Assembly: GCF_001468395.1 (NCBI RefSeq)
Contig: NZ_LNSG01000003.1
Span: 186,001 to 250,000, forward strand
Origin: Sphingopyxis sp. H073
GTDB taxonomy: Bacteria; Pseudomonadota; Alphaproteobacteria; Sphingomonadales; Sphingomonadaceae
Direction of reading: 5' to 3'
Length of the DNA stretch: 64,000 bases
The notes beneath the pieces are model-generated. The model was given only the letters and a program-made list of their open reading frames with translations, did not search any database and was not told the DNA's origin. Below are positions 45,522-55,882 of the stretch, piece after piece. Numbering within the stretch: the first letter of the stretch is position 1; each line of letters begins with the position of its first letter. A program made the position numbers and the translations under genes.

Positions 45522-48500
45522 CCCGAAGCGCCGCCGATATTTTTGCCGCCATTGCGTCGGCTTCGGCGCCGCTGACGCTCGCGCGCGCGGCCGACGGGTT
45601 TCTGCCGCTGCTGCTCGCCGACCTCGCGCGCGCCAGCGACAAGCGGCTCGTCTATGTCGCGACCGATGATGCCGCGATGCAGGCGGTCGCCGACGCCGCG
45701 CCCTTCTTCGCGCCCGACCTGATCGTCCATCGCTTTCCGGCATGGGACTGCCTGCCCTACGACCGCGCGGGCCCGTCGATGCGGGTCAGCGCCGACCGGC
45801 TCGCGACGCTTTCCGCCCTGCAGGCGGCGCCGAAGCGCGGCGAGTTGATCTTGACCACCGTCGCCGCACTCACCCAGCGCACGCTCACGCCGTTCCGCAT
45901 CCGCCAACTTGCGACGACGCTCGCTGCGGGGCAGCGGATCGACCGCGATGCGCTCGCCGAGCTGCTCGTCTCGAACGGTTTCAACCGCGTCGATACCGTT
46001 GCCGATCAGGGCGAATTTGCCGTGCGCGGCAGCCTGCTCGACCTGTTCCCGGCGGGCGAGGAGACCGGCCTTCGCGTCGATTTCTTCGGCGACGAGATCG
46101 AAAGCATCCGCCGCTTCGACCCCGCCGACCAGCGCAGCCTTGGCCCTGCCAAGGCATTGCAACTGCTCCCCGCGGCCGAAACCCTGCTCGACGAAGCGAC
46201 GATCAAGCGCTTCCGCTCGAGCTACCGCGAAATCTTCGGCGCGCAGGCGACCGGCGATCCGCTCTATCAGGCGGTCAGCGAAGGCCGGCGGCAGGCGGGC
46301 ATGGATCACTGGCTGCCGCTGTTCGAAGAGCGGCTGGCAACCCTGTTCGACCATATCGATCCCGCAACCCCGGTGCTGCGCAGCCACCGCACCGACGCGA
46401 CCGCCGAGACGCGCTTCGACGCGATCACCGACTATCATGCGAACCGCGTCGCCGCCGAGCGCGAGCAGGCGGGCAGCTATCGCCCGCTCGCGCCCGAAAC
46501 ACTCTATCTGACTGCAAACGAGTGGGCATCCGCCGAGCGCGCCCGCCCGATCCACATGGTCTCGCCCTTCGACGTCCCGCCGTCGCCATCGGTGATCGAC
46601 CTCGAAACCTTTGCGGCGCGCGATTTCACCCCCGAGCGCACCGCGGACCTCAATGTCTATGACAAGGTCGCCGACCATCTGTCGGACGAGCGCCGCAAGG
46701 GGCGCAAGACGATCATCGCCAGCTATTCGGGCGGTGCGCGCGAGCGCCTGTCGGGGCTGCTGCGCGACCATGGGGTGACGTCGCTCGCTCCCGCCGACAG
46801 CTGGCAGGACGCGCTCGGCACCGCATCGGCCGAAAGCGGCGGCGCGACCGCGATGGTCGTCCTGCCGCTCGACCATGGCTTCGCGAGCGATGCGATCAGC
46901 CTGCTGACCGAGCAGGACATTCTGGGCGAACGCCTCGTCCGCCGTCAGAAACGCCGCAAGAGCGCCGACGCCTTCCTCGCCGAGCTCGCGACGCTCAGCG
47001 TCGGCGATCTCGTCGTCCACCTCGACCATGGCATCGGCCGCTACGAGGGACTGACCTCGATCCCGGTCGGGAGCAGCCCGCACGATTGCGTCGCGCTCAC
47101 TTACTCCGGCGGCGACAAGCTCTACGTCCCGGTCGAAAACCTCGACGTCCTCTCGCGCTACGGCGGCGAGAGCGACGGCGTCGCGCTCGACAAGCTCGGC
47201 GGCGAGGCGTGGCAGCGCCGCAAAGCGCGGATGAAGGAACGCATCCGCGAGATCGCGGGCGAACTGCTCGCGACCGCGGCGCAGCGCGCGCTCCGCCCCG
47301 GCGAGGTTCTGGCGCAGGACGCCGCCTACCCCGCCTTCGCCGACCGCTTCCCCTATCAGGAAACCGACGATCAGGACCGCGCGATCGGCGACGTGCTGGA
47401 GGATATGGCGTCGGGCCGCCCGATGGACCGCCTCGTCTGCGGCGACGTCGGCTTCGGCAAAACCGAGGTTGCGCTCCGCGCCGCGTTCGTCGCGGCGATG
47501 GCTGGCGTGCAGGTCGCGGTCGTCGTCCCGACGACCTTGCTCGCGCGGCAGCATTACACGAATTTCGTCGAACGCTTCAAAGGCTTCCCGGTCAATATCG
47601 GCCGCCTGTCGCGGCTCGTGCCCGCGGGTGAAGCGCAGAAAACGCGCGACGGCCTTGCCAGCGGCCAGATCGACATCGTCGTCGGCACCCATGCGGTGAT
47701 CGCGAAATCGGTCGAGTTCAAGAACCTCGGCCTCGTCATCGTCGACGAGGAGCAGCGTTTCGGCGTCGTGCACAAGGAACGGCTGAAGCAGCTCAAGGCC
47801 GACGTCCATGTCCTGACCCTCACCGCGACCCCGATTCCGCGCACGCTCCAGATGGCGATGTCGGGCCTCCGCGAACTCAGCGTCATCCAGACGCCTCCGG
47901 TCGATCGCCTCGCGGTACGAACCTACGTCGCTCCATGGGATCCGGTGGTCATGCGCGAGGCGCTGCTGCGCGAGCATGATCGCGGCGGCCAGAGCTTCTT
48001 TGTCGTGCCGCGGATCAAGGACCTGCCTGATATCGAGGAATTCCTGCGCAGCCGCGTACCCGAAATCAAATATGTCGTCGCGCACGGCCAGATGACACCG
48101 ACCGAGGTCGAGGACCGCATGAGCGCCTTCTACGACCGCAAATATGATGTGCTGCTATCGACGACGATCGTCGAAAGCGGGCTCGATATTCCGAGCGCGA
48201 ACACGTTGATCATCCACCGCGCCGACCGCTTCGGCCTGGCGCAGCTCTATCAGCTCCGCGGCCGCGTCGGGCGGGCGAAGACGCGCGCCTATGCCTATCT
48301 CACCACGCCCGAGGGCCGCGCGATCACCGACACCGCCGAAAAGCGGCTCAAGCTGCTCGGCGATCTCGATACGCTCGGCGCGGGTTTCCAACTCGCGAGC
48401 CACGACCTCGACATTCGCGGCGCCGGGAATCTCGTCGGTGACGAGCAGTCGGGGCATATCCGCGAGGTCGGCTTCGAACTTTACCAATCGATGCTCGAAG

Positions 48501-49012
48501 AGGCCATATTGGTGGCCAAGGCCGAGGGCATGGGCGCCGCGCCGCCGCGCGAAGCCTTGTCGCCGGTCATCACCGTCGACGCGCCGATCCTCATCCCCGA
48601 GGATTATGTCCCCGACCTGCCGCTGCGCATGGCGCTCTATCGCCGCCTCAACGAGGCCGAAGACCGCCCGGCGCTCGACGCCTTCGCGGCCGAGATGATC
48701 GACCGCTTTGGCCCGCTGCCACTCGAAACCGCGAACCTGATCCAGCTGATGGAGATCAAGGCCAACGCCAAGGCGGCGGGCATCGCCAAGCTCGACGTCG
48801 GCATGAAGGGCGCGCTCGTCAGCTTCCACGGCGACGCTTTCGCCAATGTCCCCGGCCTTATCGCCTATGTCGAGCGGCTGAAGGGCCGCGCCCGCATCCG
48901 CCCCGACAACAAATTGTCGATCAGCGGCGATTGGGTGAGCGCCGGAGCGCGGCTCAACGGCGCGCTTCAGCTGTCGAAGGGATTGGGCAAGCTCGCGAAA
49001 CAGGCCGCCTAG
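45518..49012 (+). CDS. mfd: Transcription-repair coupling factor Mfd
   Basis: 1164 residues from ATG 45518. UvrB-homology N-terminal domains (LPYDRAGPSMRVSADRLATL), RNA-polymerase interaction domain (GDLVVHLDHGIGRYEGLTSI), RecG-like motor with Walker A GDVGFGKTEVA and DEEQRFG, and a C-terminal TRCF domain. Removes stalled RNA polymerase and recruits the excision machinery. The sdhE-mfd order suggests co-transcription. Its stop overlaps the EAL gene stop (CTAG). Confidence 0.97.
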   Translation: MTRSAADIFAAIASASAPLTLARAADGFLPLLLADLARASDKRLVYVATDDAAMQAVADAAPFFAPDLIVHRFPAWDCLPYDRAGPSMRVSADRLATLSALQAAPKRGELILTTVAALTQRTLTPFRIRQLATTLAAGQRIDRDALAELLVSNGFNRVDTVADQGEFAVRGSLLDLFPAGEETGLRVDFFGDEIESIRRFDPADQRSLGPAKALQLLPAAETLLDEATIKRFRSSYREIFGAQATGDPLYQAVSEGRRQAGMDHWLPLFEERLATLFDHIDPATPVLRSHRTDATAETRFDAITDYHANRVAAEREQAGSYRPLAPETLYLTANEWASAERARPIHMVSPFDVPPSPSVIDLETFAARDFTPERTADLNVYDKVADHLSDERRKGRKTIIASYSGGARERLSGLLRDHGVTSLAPADSWQDALGTASAESGGATAMVVLPLDHGFASDAISLLTEQDILGERLVRRQKRRKSADAFLAELATLSVGDLVVHLDHGIGRYEGLTSIPVGSSPHDCVALTYSGGDKLYVPVENLDVLSRYGGESDGVALDKLGGEAWQRRKARMKERIREIAGELLATAAQRALRPGEVLAQDAAYPAFADRFPYQETDDQDRAIGDVLEDMASGRPMDRLVCGDVGFGKTEVALRAAFVAAMAGVQVAVVVPTTLLARQHYTNFVERFKGFPVNIGRLSRLVPAGEAQKTRDGLASGQIDIVVGTHAVIAKSVEFKNLGLVIVDEEQRFGVVHKERLKQLKADVHVLTLTATPIPRTLQMAMSGLRELSVIQTPPVDRLAVRTYVAPWDPVVMREALLREHDRGGQSFFVVPRIKDLPDIEEFLRSRVPEIKYVVAHGQMTPTEVEDRMSAFYDRKYDVLLSTTIVESGLDIPSANTLIIHRADRFGLAQLYQLRGRVGRAKTRAYAYLTTPEGRAITDTAEKRLKLLGDLDTLGAGFQLASHDLDIRGAGNLVGDEQSGHIREVGFELYQSMLEEAILVAKAEGMGAAPPREALSPVITVDAPILIPEDYVPDLPLRMALYRRLNEAEDRPALDAFAAEMIDRFGPLPLETANLIQLMEIKANAKAAGIAKLDVGMKGALVSFHGDAFANVPGLIAYVERLKGRARIRPDNKLSISGDWVSAGARLNGALQLSKGLGKLAKQAA

Positions 49013-50208
49013 GCGGCGAGAAGCCCGGGAAGCTGGTCGCCTGCCACTGGCCCCGACTTCAGGAAACCCTGCCACGTCGCGACACCCAGCTCCTTCAGCC
49101 GTTCGAGCTGTTGCGGCTTCTCGATGCCTTCGGCAACGACCAGCAGGCCGAGCGCGCGCGCGAGGTCGACGATCGCGCGCACGACGATGCGGTCGCGATC
49201 GCTGTCGTCGATCGTCCGCGTAAAGCCGCTGTCGATCTTCAGATAGTCGATCGGCAGCCGCGCGAGCAGCGACAGGCTCGAATAGCCCGTGCCGAAATCG
49301 TCGATCGCAATCGCGCAGCCGAACGCACGGATCTGCGCCAGTTGCTCCGCCGCGCTCGCAGGGTCGCTCAGCATCGCCTGCTCGGTGAGTTCGAGCGTCA
49401 GGCGCGCGGGGTCGACATTTGCCTGCCGTGCCATACCGGCGAACCGTTCGGCGAATTCGGGATCGCCAAGGTCGGCGGCGGTGATGTTGAGCGAGACGCG
49501 AATGTTCGCCAGCGCCTCGGGCCATGCCGCGATCTCTGCCAATGCGACATGGTGCGCATGTTCGGTGAGTTCGCGTTCGAGGCGCGCCGCGCGGGCCGCG
49601 GTGACGAGCGGCCCGGCGCCGAGCAGGCCCAGCTCCGGGTGCTGCCAGCGCAGCAGCGCCTCGACCCCGCTCATCGCGCCGGTCGCGACATCATATTGCG
49701 GCTGATAGTGGATCACCACCTCGCCGCGCGACAGCGCAGCCATCACCATCGCGCCGTCGCGCGCCGACGCCGGGCGCGCCAGCTGGTCGCTCGCGGTCCG
49801 GAGCTGCTCGACGACAGGTTCGTCGCGCGCGATCAACGCCGCGGCGATGCGAATCGCGAGGCGGCCCTTGGGATCGCCCACCATCGGCTCGGCCAGCGCA
49901 ACATGCAGCGCGCGTTCTTGCGCCCTCAGCGCGCCAAGCGACAAAGGCACCGCCGGAACGATCAGGAAGCGCGGCCCGTCAATCCGGTCGACGCGGCTCC
50001 CCTGCCCGAATTCGTCGGTCGCGAAACTTTCGAGTCGACGGCCGATCTCGTCGAGCACGGCGTCCCCCGCTGCGGTCCCGGCGCTATTGTTGATGCGCGC
50101 CATCTGGTCGACCTGAACCAGCATGACGCCCACGTCGGCGTCGTACCGTAAATGAAGATTTTCCAGCGTTCGGACGCAGCCGGACAGCGACTCGGATATG
50201 CGATTCAT
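49009..50208 (-). CDS. EAL-domain phosphodiesterase with degenerate GGDEF
   Basis: 399 residues. The N-terminal GGDEF-like domain has lost the catalytic signature (RIDGPRF in its place). The C-terminal EAL domain is well kept: VIHYQPQYDVATGAMSGVEA then LLRW, MSLNITAADL-type Asn (VSLNITAADLGD), ELTEQ, DDFGTGYSSLSLLARLPIDY and the final VAEGIEKPQQL. It should hydrolyse c-di-GMP in the cytoplasm; no membrane helix is seen. Divergent from moaA. Confidence 0.9.
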   Translation of the reverse strand: MNRISESLSGCVRTLENLHLRYDADVGVMLVQVDQMARINNSAGTAAGDAVLDEIGRRLESFATDEFGQGSRVDRIDGPRFLIVPAVPLSLGALRAQERALHVALAEPMVGDPKGRLAIRIAAALIARDEPVVEQLRTASDQLARPASARDGAMVMAALSRGEVVIHYQPQYDVATGAMSGVEALLRWQHPELGLLGAGPLVTAARAARLERELTEHAHHVALAEIAAWPEALANIRVSLNITAADLGDPEFAERFAGMARQANVDPARLTLELTEQAMLSDPASAAEQLAQIRAFGCAIAIDDFGTGYSSLSLLARLPIDYLKIDSGFTRTIDDSDRDRIVVRAIVDLARALGLLVVAEGIEKPQQLERLKELGVATWQGFLKSGPVAGDQLPGLLAA

Positions 50209-50256
50209 CGCGCCGCCTTATCAGGCTTTCCTTGCCAAGCCCTTCCATTTTGCATC

Positions 50257-51276
50257 ATGATCGTGCCGATGTCCGCGCTTTCGCCCCGGCCCGCCGCAAC
50301 GTTGACCGACGCCCATGGCCGCCGGATCGAGTATCTGCGCCTTTCGGTCACCGACCGCTGCGACCTGCGCTGCCGATATTGCATGGCCGAGGACATGCAG
50401 TTCCTGCCCAAGGCGGCGGTGCTCAGCATCGAGGAAATGGGCGAACTCGCAGAGCTTTTCGTCGCGCGCGGCATCCGACGTATCCGCCTGACCGGCGGCG
50501 AACCGCTCGTACGGCGCGGTATCGACACGCTCGCCATGCGACTCGGCGCGCTGATCGGCAACGGACTCGACGAACTGACGCTGACCACCAATGCGATGCG
50601 GCTGGCCGAGCATGCCCCGATGCTGGCGGCTGCCGGCGTGCGGCGGATCAACGTCAGCCTCGACACGCTCGACCGCGAGGCTTTTCGGCACATCACGCGG
50701 TTCGGCGACCTCGACGTCGCGCTCCGCGGGATCGCGGCGGCGCAGCGCGATGGCATCGCGGTCAAGATCAACATGGTCGCTCTCGCCAACCTCAACGAGG
50801 ATCAGCTCCTGCCGATGCTGCAGTGGTGCGCCGCGAACGGATGCGACCTTACGTTGATCGAGACGATGCCGCTGGGCGAGGTCGAGGGCGACCGCAGCGA
50901 TCATTATATCCCGCTCCACCAGTTCGTCGCGCCGCTGCGCGCCGAACGGCAGATCTGGCCCGTCGACAAGTCGACCGGCGGCCCGGCACGCTATTTCGCG
51001 ATCGAGGACAGCCCGGTGACGCTCGGCCTCATCACCCCGCTCAGCGACAATTTCTGCGCGACGTGCAACCGCATCCGCCTGACCGTAGAGGGGCGCATCT
51101 ATATGTGCCTTGGTCAGGACGACCATGTCGACCTGCGCGCGGCGCTGCGCGACGGCGGCGACGTCGACGGCTTGATTGACGCCGCATTGGCTGGCAAACC
51201 CCGCGCGCATGACTTTCATATCGAACGAAAGTCCACACCGGCGGTCGCGCGTCATATGAGTGCAACGGGCGGCTAG
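50257..51276 (+). CDS. moaA: GTP 3',8-cyclase MoaA
   Basis: About 339 residues from ATG 50257; ATG 50269 is equally possible because neither has a strong ribosome-binding site. Radical-SAM cluster CDLRCRYC (C35, C39, C42), C-terminal second cluster in CATCNRIRLTVEGRIYMCLG, and the double-glycine C-terminus (SATGG) required by the family. First step of molybdopterin synthesis. Confidence 0.95.
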   Translation: MIVPMSALSPRPAATLTDAHGRRIEYLRLSVTDRCDLRCRYCMAEDMQFLPKAAVLSIEEMGELAELFVARGIRRIRLTGGEPLVRRGIDTLAMRLGALIGNGLDELTLTTNAMRLAEHAPMLAAAGVRRINVSLDTLDREAFRHITRFGDLDVALRGIAAAQRDGIAVKINMVALANLNEDQLLPMLQWCAANGCDLTLIETMPLGEVEGDRSDHYIPLHQFVAPLRAERQIWPVDKSTGGPARYFAIEDSPVTLGLITPLSDNFCATCNRIRLTVEGRIYMCLGQDDHVDLRAALRDGGDVDGLIDAALAGKPRAHDFHIERKSTPAVARHMSATGG

Positions 51277-51319
51277 GATAGCCTCGCCCAGGGATTTTTC
51301 AGGGGGCTCGGGGACCAAA

Positions 51320-52090
51320 ATGCAACGCAAGATCGCGCTCGTCGCGTCGAACGCGCCGGCGGCCGAGGAGGCCGAGGCCGAGCTTCGGCCGCTCTACGAT
51401 TTCGTCGACCTCAACGAGGCCGACCTGCTGATCGCGCTCGGCGGCGACGGCTTTCTGCTGCACATGCTGCACCAGTTGCTCGACCAGCGGCGCAGCCTGC
51501 CCGTGTTCGGCATGAACCGCGGCACGATCGGCTTCCTGATGAACGAGTTTCGTGTCGAGGGGCTGCTCGACCGCCTCGCCGCCGCGCGCCCCTATCTGAT
51601 CCACCCGCTGTCGGGCGACATCACGACGATCAGCGGCGAACGGCACATCCTACCCGCGATCAACGAAATCTCGCTGCTCCGCGAAACGCGCCAGGCCGCC
51701 AAGCTCGAGGTCATGATCAACGAAAGGACGATGCTCGAGGAACTCGCCTGCGATGGCGTCCTCGTCTCGACCCCCGCCGGATCGACCGCCTACAACCTCA
51801 GCGCGAACGGCCCGATCCTGCCGCTCGATTCGGCGATGCTCGCACTGACGCCGATCAGCCCCTTCCGCCCGCGGCGCTGGCGCGGCGCGCTCGTCCCCGA
51901 ATCGACGAGCATTCGCTTCAACGTCCGCGAGGCCGCAAAACGCCCGGTCAGCGCGGTCGCCGACCAGCGCGAAATCCGTGACGTGAAGACGGTATTGGTC
52001 ACCACCGACCGCAGCCGGCCGCTGACTTTGCTTTTCGATCCCGACCAGGGATTGGACGAACGCATCGCGATGGAACAATTTATCGTTTGA
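51320..52090 (+). CDS. nadK: NAD kinase
   Basis: 256 residues from ATG 51320 (the frame continues upstream to 51260, but MQRKIALVASNAPAAEEAEA is the normal start). GGDG ATP-binding motif at residues 41-44 (LIALGGDGFLLHMLH), NE-containing GMNRGTIGFLMNEF, and the NAD-site GVLVSTPAGSTAYNLSANGP. Makes NADP from NAD. Confidence 0.95.
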   Translation: MQRKIALVASNAPAAEEAEAELRPLYDFVDLNEADLLIALGGDGFLLHMLHQLLDQRRSLPVFGMNRGTIGFLMNEFRVEGLLDRLAAARPYLIHPLSGDITTISGERHILPAINEISLLRETRQAAKLEVMINERTMLEELACDGVLVSTPAGSTAYNLSANGPILPLDSAMLALTPISPFRPRRWRGALVPESTSIRFNVREAAKRPVSAVADQREIRDVKTVLVTTDRSRPLTLLFDPDQGLDERIAMEQFIV

Positions 52091-52151
52091 GGTCTTGCAA
52101 AATCATTCGCGCGGCGGCAAAGGGGCCGCCTTGCCCGCCACGGCGGGGTGT

Positions 52152-52226
52152 TCCTCGGTAGCTCAGCGGTAGAGCAATCGACTGTTAATCGATCGGTCGT
52201 AGGTTCGAATCCTACCCGGGGAGCCA
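52152..52226 (+). tRNA. tRNA-Asn (anticodon GTT)
   Basis: Full cloverleaf: acceptor TCCTCGG/CCGGGGA, D-arm GCTCAGCGGTAGAGC, anticodon stem ATCGA/TCGAT with loop CTGTTAA, T-arm GTAGGTTCGAATCCTAC, discriminator G and encoded CCA. Marks the change from core genome to the probable island. Confidence 0.97.
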
Positions 52227-52558
52227 CTTTAAACGTCCAACATATTGATAAGATTGAAAAATCTTGCGCCGGCGTTTACTGTCCCCACATATGTCCCCAC
52301 AATTAGAATGCGCTCAGAAGAGATATTCTGTGTCGGCCACGCGTCACTGATGGGTTCCGCATTGATCGCGACCCGATCCATCGAATCATGATCCGCTTGC
52401 CGCGAAACCAGGTAACGCTATCGGGGATTAGTCATAGGCCTGCGCTGTCCGCCTATCGCGCTTTGCGGATAGAAATCGAAATTGCGCGGACGCGCTTTTT
52501 GTAGAGGGCGACACCAGCCGGCACCGCTATCCCGTCAATCTGGGTCCATTACGCAAAA
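52227..52558. other. 332-bp gap after tRNA-Asn
   Basis: AT-richer than the core genes. Contains TGTCCCCACA twice (52280-52289 and 52292-52301), a 12-bp period. No integrase or other gene is seen. Confidence 0.5.
52280..52301. repeat. Short tandem repeat near tRNA-Asn, possible integrase arm site
   Basis: TGTCCCCACA repeated with a 2-bp AT spacer, 54 bp after the tRNA 3' end. Direct repeats of this size flank tRNA-embedded attachment sites of tyrosine integrases; the assignment is inference. Confidence 0.4.
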
Positions 52559-52951
52559 TCACTCCACTTCGGATTGCCTGGCCCGAGCTCGGGCGATCGC
52601 CGCCACGTCTGCGCCCGACAATTCTGTTTGCGCAGAGTCCGTGATTTGCCCGGTGACACTGAACTTTGGGCTTGAGCCATTTGTCGAATGAGCATCAAGC
52701 CGTCCTTTCGGAACACCCGCTGCGTTTGGGCGCGCACACCGCAGCCAGTCAGGCGCGGGGTGATCTCGTACCATCCATTCAATGCGGCTGCTCGGACAAC
52801 GGCATTCACGTCGGGGAAGTTTTGCCGGCACATCGTGTCAAAAAACGGCGTCATAGAGTGCCGGGTCGGGATCAAGTGCCTTCTCTGCGTGCGCGCAATT
52901 GATGAGTGCCGCGCTCAGAAGCAGGGAATAGCCTTGTTTGCGCAATTTCAT
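52559..52951 (-). pseudogene. Small secreted protein with two compensating frameshifts
   Basis: Starts at ATG 52951 with a signal-peptide-like KLRKQGYSLLLSAALINCAH, then meets a TGA right after a run of six T near 52839-52844. Removing one T continues the sense reading (FDTMCRQNFPDVNAVVRAAA...). A second shift near 52690 returns to the first frame (PKFSVTGQITDSAQTELSGA...) and ends at 52559. The protein-like character moves from one frame to the other, which suggests a decayed gene, a sequencing artefact or programmed shifting. No family recognised. Confidence 0.55.
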
Positions 52952-53142
52952 TCGCCAACTCCCCCTGCACCGGTGTTGGCATAATGGCGTGGGCATTAAG
53001 GCCGCATAAGATTGGAAGACAAATGTGCGAATAGTTCGGGCGGCTTCTCGCGCCCCGGGGGAACTTGAAGGGGAAGCGAAGTCACCATATTCTTCGCATC
53101 ATGAATGGCCGGCCCGGAGACATGTCCGGACCGGTCTCGAAT

Positions 53143-53790
53143 TCAAAAGCGAACGCCAAATCCAGCCAGAACTTGGTGACGGTCGAAACCAAGTGACACC
53201 TTCTCGGTGCCTTCGCTGACCTTGTAGTCCTTATAATTGGTATAGCGATATTCGGCTTTGGTGTAGAAGTTGCCGGCAATCTGAGCCTCGATACCACCGC
53301 TAAATCGAACGCCTCCGCGGCTGTCCGACAACGAGAAATTATTCGCCGCGTCGAGCTCGTCAACATAGCTTACGCGGGCCTTTCCGTTGGCGTAGGCAGC
53401 ACCAACGTAGAGCCGCGCCGTTTCGGCAACATATGCACCAATGCGTCCGCCGATCGCATAGCTACGCTTCACCGAAAAACACGCAGAGTCGTTACCAAAA
53501 ATCTCTCCGCAACGCTTGTTGCTGGCAAGGTCGATGCTTCCTTCAACGCCGACAAAGGCCTTACTCGAAATGCCGAGATCGTAGCCAATCGTTCCGCCAA
53601 AGGCGGCACCGCTCGAAGACTCGCTCTCGCTGAAATCGCCCGCAGGATCGGCGCTATCGGCATAGGAGATTTTGCCGCTCGTGTTGTCGTAACCCGCCGT
53701 GAATTCGACCCGCGCGCCGCCAGCGTTCTGTGCCATGGCTGGGGTCGACACGAGCGCCGCGATCGACAGCGTTGCAAGATATTTAAGCAA
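53143..53790 (-). CDS. Outer-membrane beta-barrel protein (OmpA-like porin family)
   Basis: 215 residues. Signal peptide (KYLATLSIAALVSTPAMAQ) then alternating strands with glycine pairs: VEFTAGYDNTSGKISYADSA, GGTIGYDLGISSKAFVGVEG, FYTKAEYRYTNYKDYKVSEG and the terminal HQVLAGFGVRF with a C-terminal Phe. It belongs to the eight-stranded opacity/OmpW-like porins. One internal Cys pair (NKRCGEIFGNDSACFSVKRS). Lies inside the probable island. Confidence 0.85.
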   Translation of the reverse strand: MLKYLATLSIAALVSTPAMAQNAGGARVEFTAGYDNTSGKISYADSADPAGDFSESESSSGAAFGGTIGYDLGISSKAFVGVEGSIDLASNKRCGEIFGNDSACFSVKRSYAIGGRIGAYVAETARLYVGAAYANGKARVSYVDELDAANNFSLSDSRGGVRFSGGIEAQIAGNFYTKAEYRYTNYKDYKVSEGTEKVSLGFDRHQVLAGFGVRF

Positions 53791-54142
53791 TTCAACCTCC
53801 TGGAATGCTAGGCAAACTTTCCTGATTGCCTTTCTTTAACCGGAGACGATATCTGCCCCACCGTGGTTAACAATTCCTTTCCCGCCGACTGCGGGCTCGG
53901 AGATAAATGTTCATTATGGACGCAATTGTGCTCGGCAATTTGGGTGGCCGACCGATATCGACACCCGTAACATCCCACGTCGCTTCAAGACTGGGTGTCA
54001 AAGGGCACAATCATGCCATCTTTGAAACCCCGGTACACGATACGGAGTGACGAGTCGCACGGGGCCGGACCGGACCAAAAACTGCAAAGAGTTCGTTTTT
54101 TGGACCTTTGTACCCGTCACCCCCTACAAGCGGACAGGTGGA
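53791..54142. other. 352-bp gap in the probable island
   Basis: Promoter region of the porin on its minus-strand side; the rest shows only short frames with neither signal nor motif. No RNA or repeat is identified. Confidence 0.4.
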
Positions 54143-54775
54143 TCAGTCCGGCAGTGCTGAAGAGACGACATTCCGCCCTGCGGCCTTTTCCTCAGATTGC
54201 GGCAAGAGTGCCATAAGGGCGTCCTTATCAGGACGCCAAGCAAAACGCAGAGGCTCCGCAATATATGCCGTCACAGACGTTTCTGCCGGAATGCTTGCGC
54301 TCGTACCGTGAATCAAAAATCCCCCAAGTGGTGAAACGAGGAGCATCGTCCCGACCGAGAGGGCGGTGTGACTTTTACCTTCATCGGACACGTTGCCGGT
54401 CAACCGCACGGGCCCATCAGGCATTTCTATGCTGATCAATTGGATATCGAGCTTGCCCTTTTTGCCGACATGACCGTTGCGCTGCGCCCGCGACACCTGT
54501 CCGATGACCGAAGTGCCGACCGGGACCACGACCGTGCCGCGAAAACTCACATCTTCGACGACCTCAAGGCGCACGCGGTCGCCGGGCTTACTGTCCTTCG
54601 TGGAAAGCGGCGCCGTCGTTTGCAGACGCAGCGGTGTCCCAATGGGCAGATAATAGCGCTTCGTCGATACCGAGGGCGGATAGTCAACCGCCGACTCCAA
54701 ATCGGCCGTCTGTGCGTGCGCGCTCCCGGCCACCAACAGTGCCATCGTACCGCAAATGGTTCCCCAGTTTCTCAT
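54143..54775 (-). CDS. Secreted or periplasmic protein of unknown function
   Basis: 210 residues from the ATG at 54775, chosen for the GGAGG site 7 bp upstream and the signal peptide that follows (RNWGTICGTMALLVAGSAHAQ). Mature part: GTPLRLQTTAPLSTKDSKPG, DVSFRGTVVVPVGTSVIGQV, a GKKGKLDIQLISIEMPDG strand region and SIPAETSVTAYIAEPL. The repeated IPxGTxVxAxV theme resembles small periplasmic beta domains related to TrbI-like C-termini, but I do not assign a function. Confidence 0.65.
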   Translation of the reverse strand: MRNWGTICGTMALLVAGSAHAQTADLESAVDYPPSVSTKRYYLPIGTPLRLQTTAPLSTKDSKPGDRVRLEVVEDVSFRGTVVVPVGTSVIGQVSRAQRNGHVGKKGKLDIQLISIEMPDGPVRLTGNVSDEGKSHTALSVGTMLLVSPLGGFLIHGTSASIPAETSVTAYIAEPLRFAWRPDKDALMALLPQSEEKAAGRNVVSSALPD

Positions 54776-55300
54776 AGCCCCGCCTCCGCTTCGACTCATG
54801 TCGAACGAAGTTAGGCTGCGAGAGTTAAGAAAAGACAATCAACAGCTTATCTATTTGCGAAATGCGTTCGCTATAGTAAGGATCGCACAAGCGGACCGAC
54901 GCATGAACAGCAAGCCTAGCGGCGGAGAGAGTGATTGTGTCGCCTGTTAGGCAAGAGACTATCCGCTTCAGCGAGGAAGCGCCTCCGATCGGGCACTGAG
55001 TCGGCCCGGGACCGAGATCCGATCGGAGCGTCGACAATTCAGCTCGGAGTTGCAGGGACCAGTTGAGGAACGAGACGAGATCGCAAGCATATGCGTCGGT
55101 GATGCGACCGGTCTGGTTGTTCGCTCCTACATGAACATGGTCGGTGCGCGTCCCATTGCTGATGGGGCACCGCAGCCGGGCTCGTTACTCTTGCAGCCTG
55201 CAAGACCGATGACCTCAGGCCCGTTCCACTGCTGGACCTGGCCGGTTTGAGACAGTCTGCTTTCAATCTTCAAGGTGTTGAAAGCTGCCGTGGGTGGAGA
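54776..55300. other. 525-bp gap in the probable island
   Basis: Contains no convincing gene. A plus-strand frame at 55050-55250 has no ribosome-binding site or recognised product. The left end is AT-rich near 54830-54890 and may be the promoter of the secreted-protein gene. Confidence 0.4.

Positions 55301-55882
<582 letters not shown>

Noticed and set aside
45503..48085. 860-residue minus-strand open frame opposite mfd
   Set aside because: Antisense to mfd and of random composition.
53095..53142. Hairpin after the porin gene as intrinsic terminator
   Set aside because: A stem (GGTCCGGA/TCCGGGCC) exists but without a T-run on the minus strand, so termination there is not supported.
55050..55250. 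66-residue plus-strand frame in the island
   Set aside because: No ribosome-binding site, no signal, no recognisable domain.
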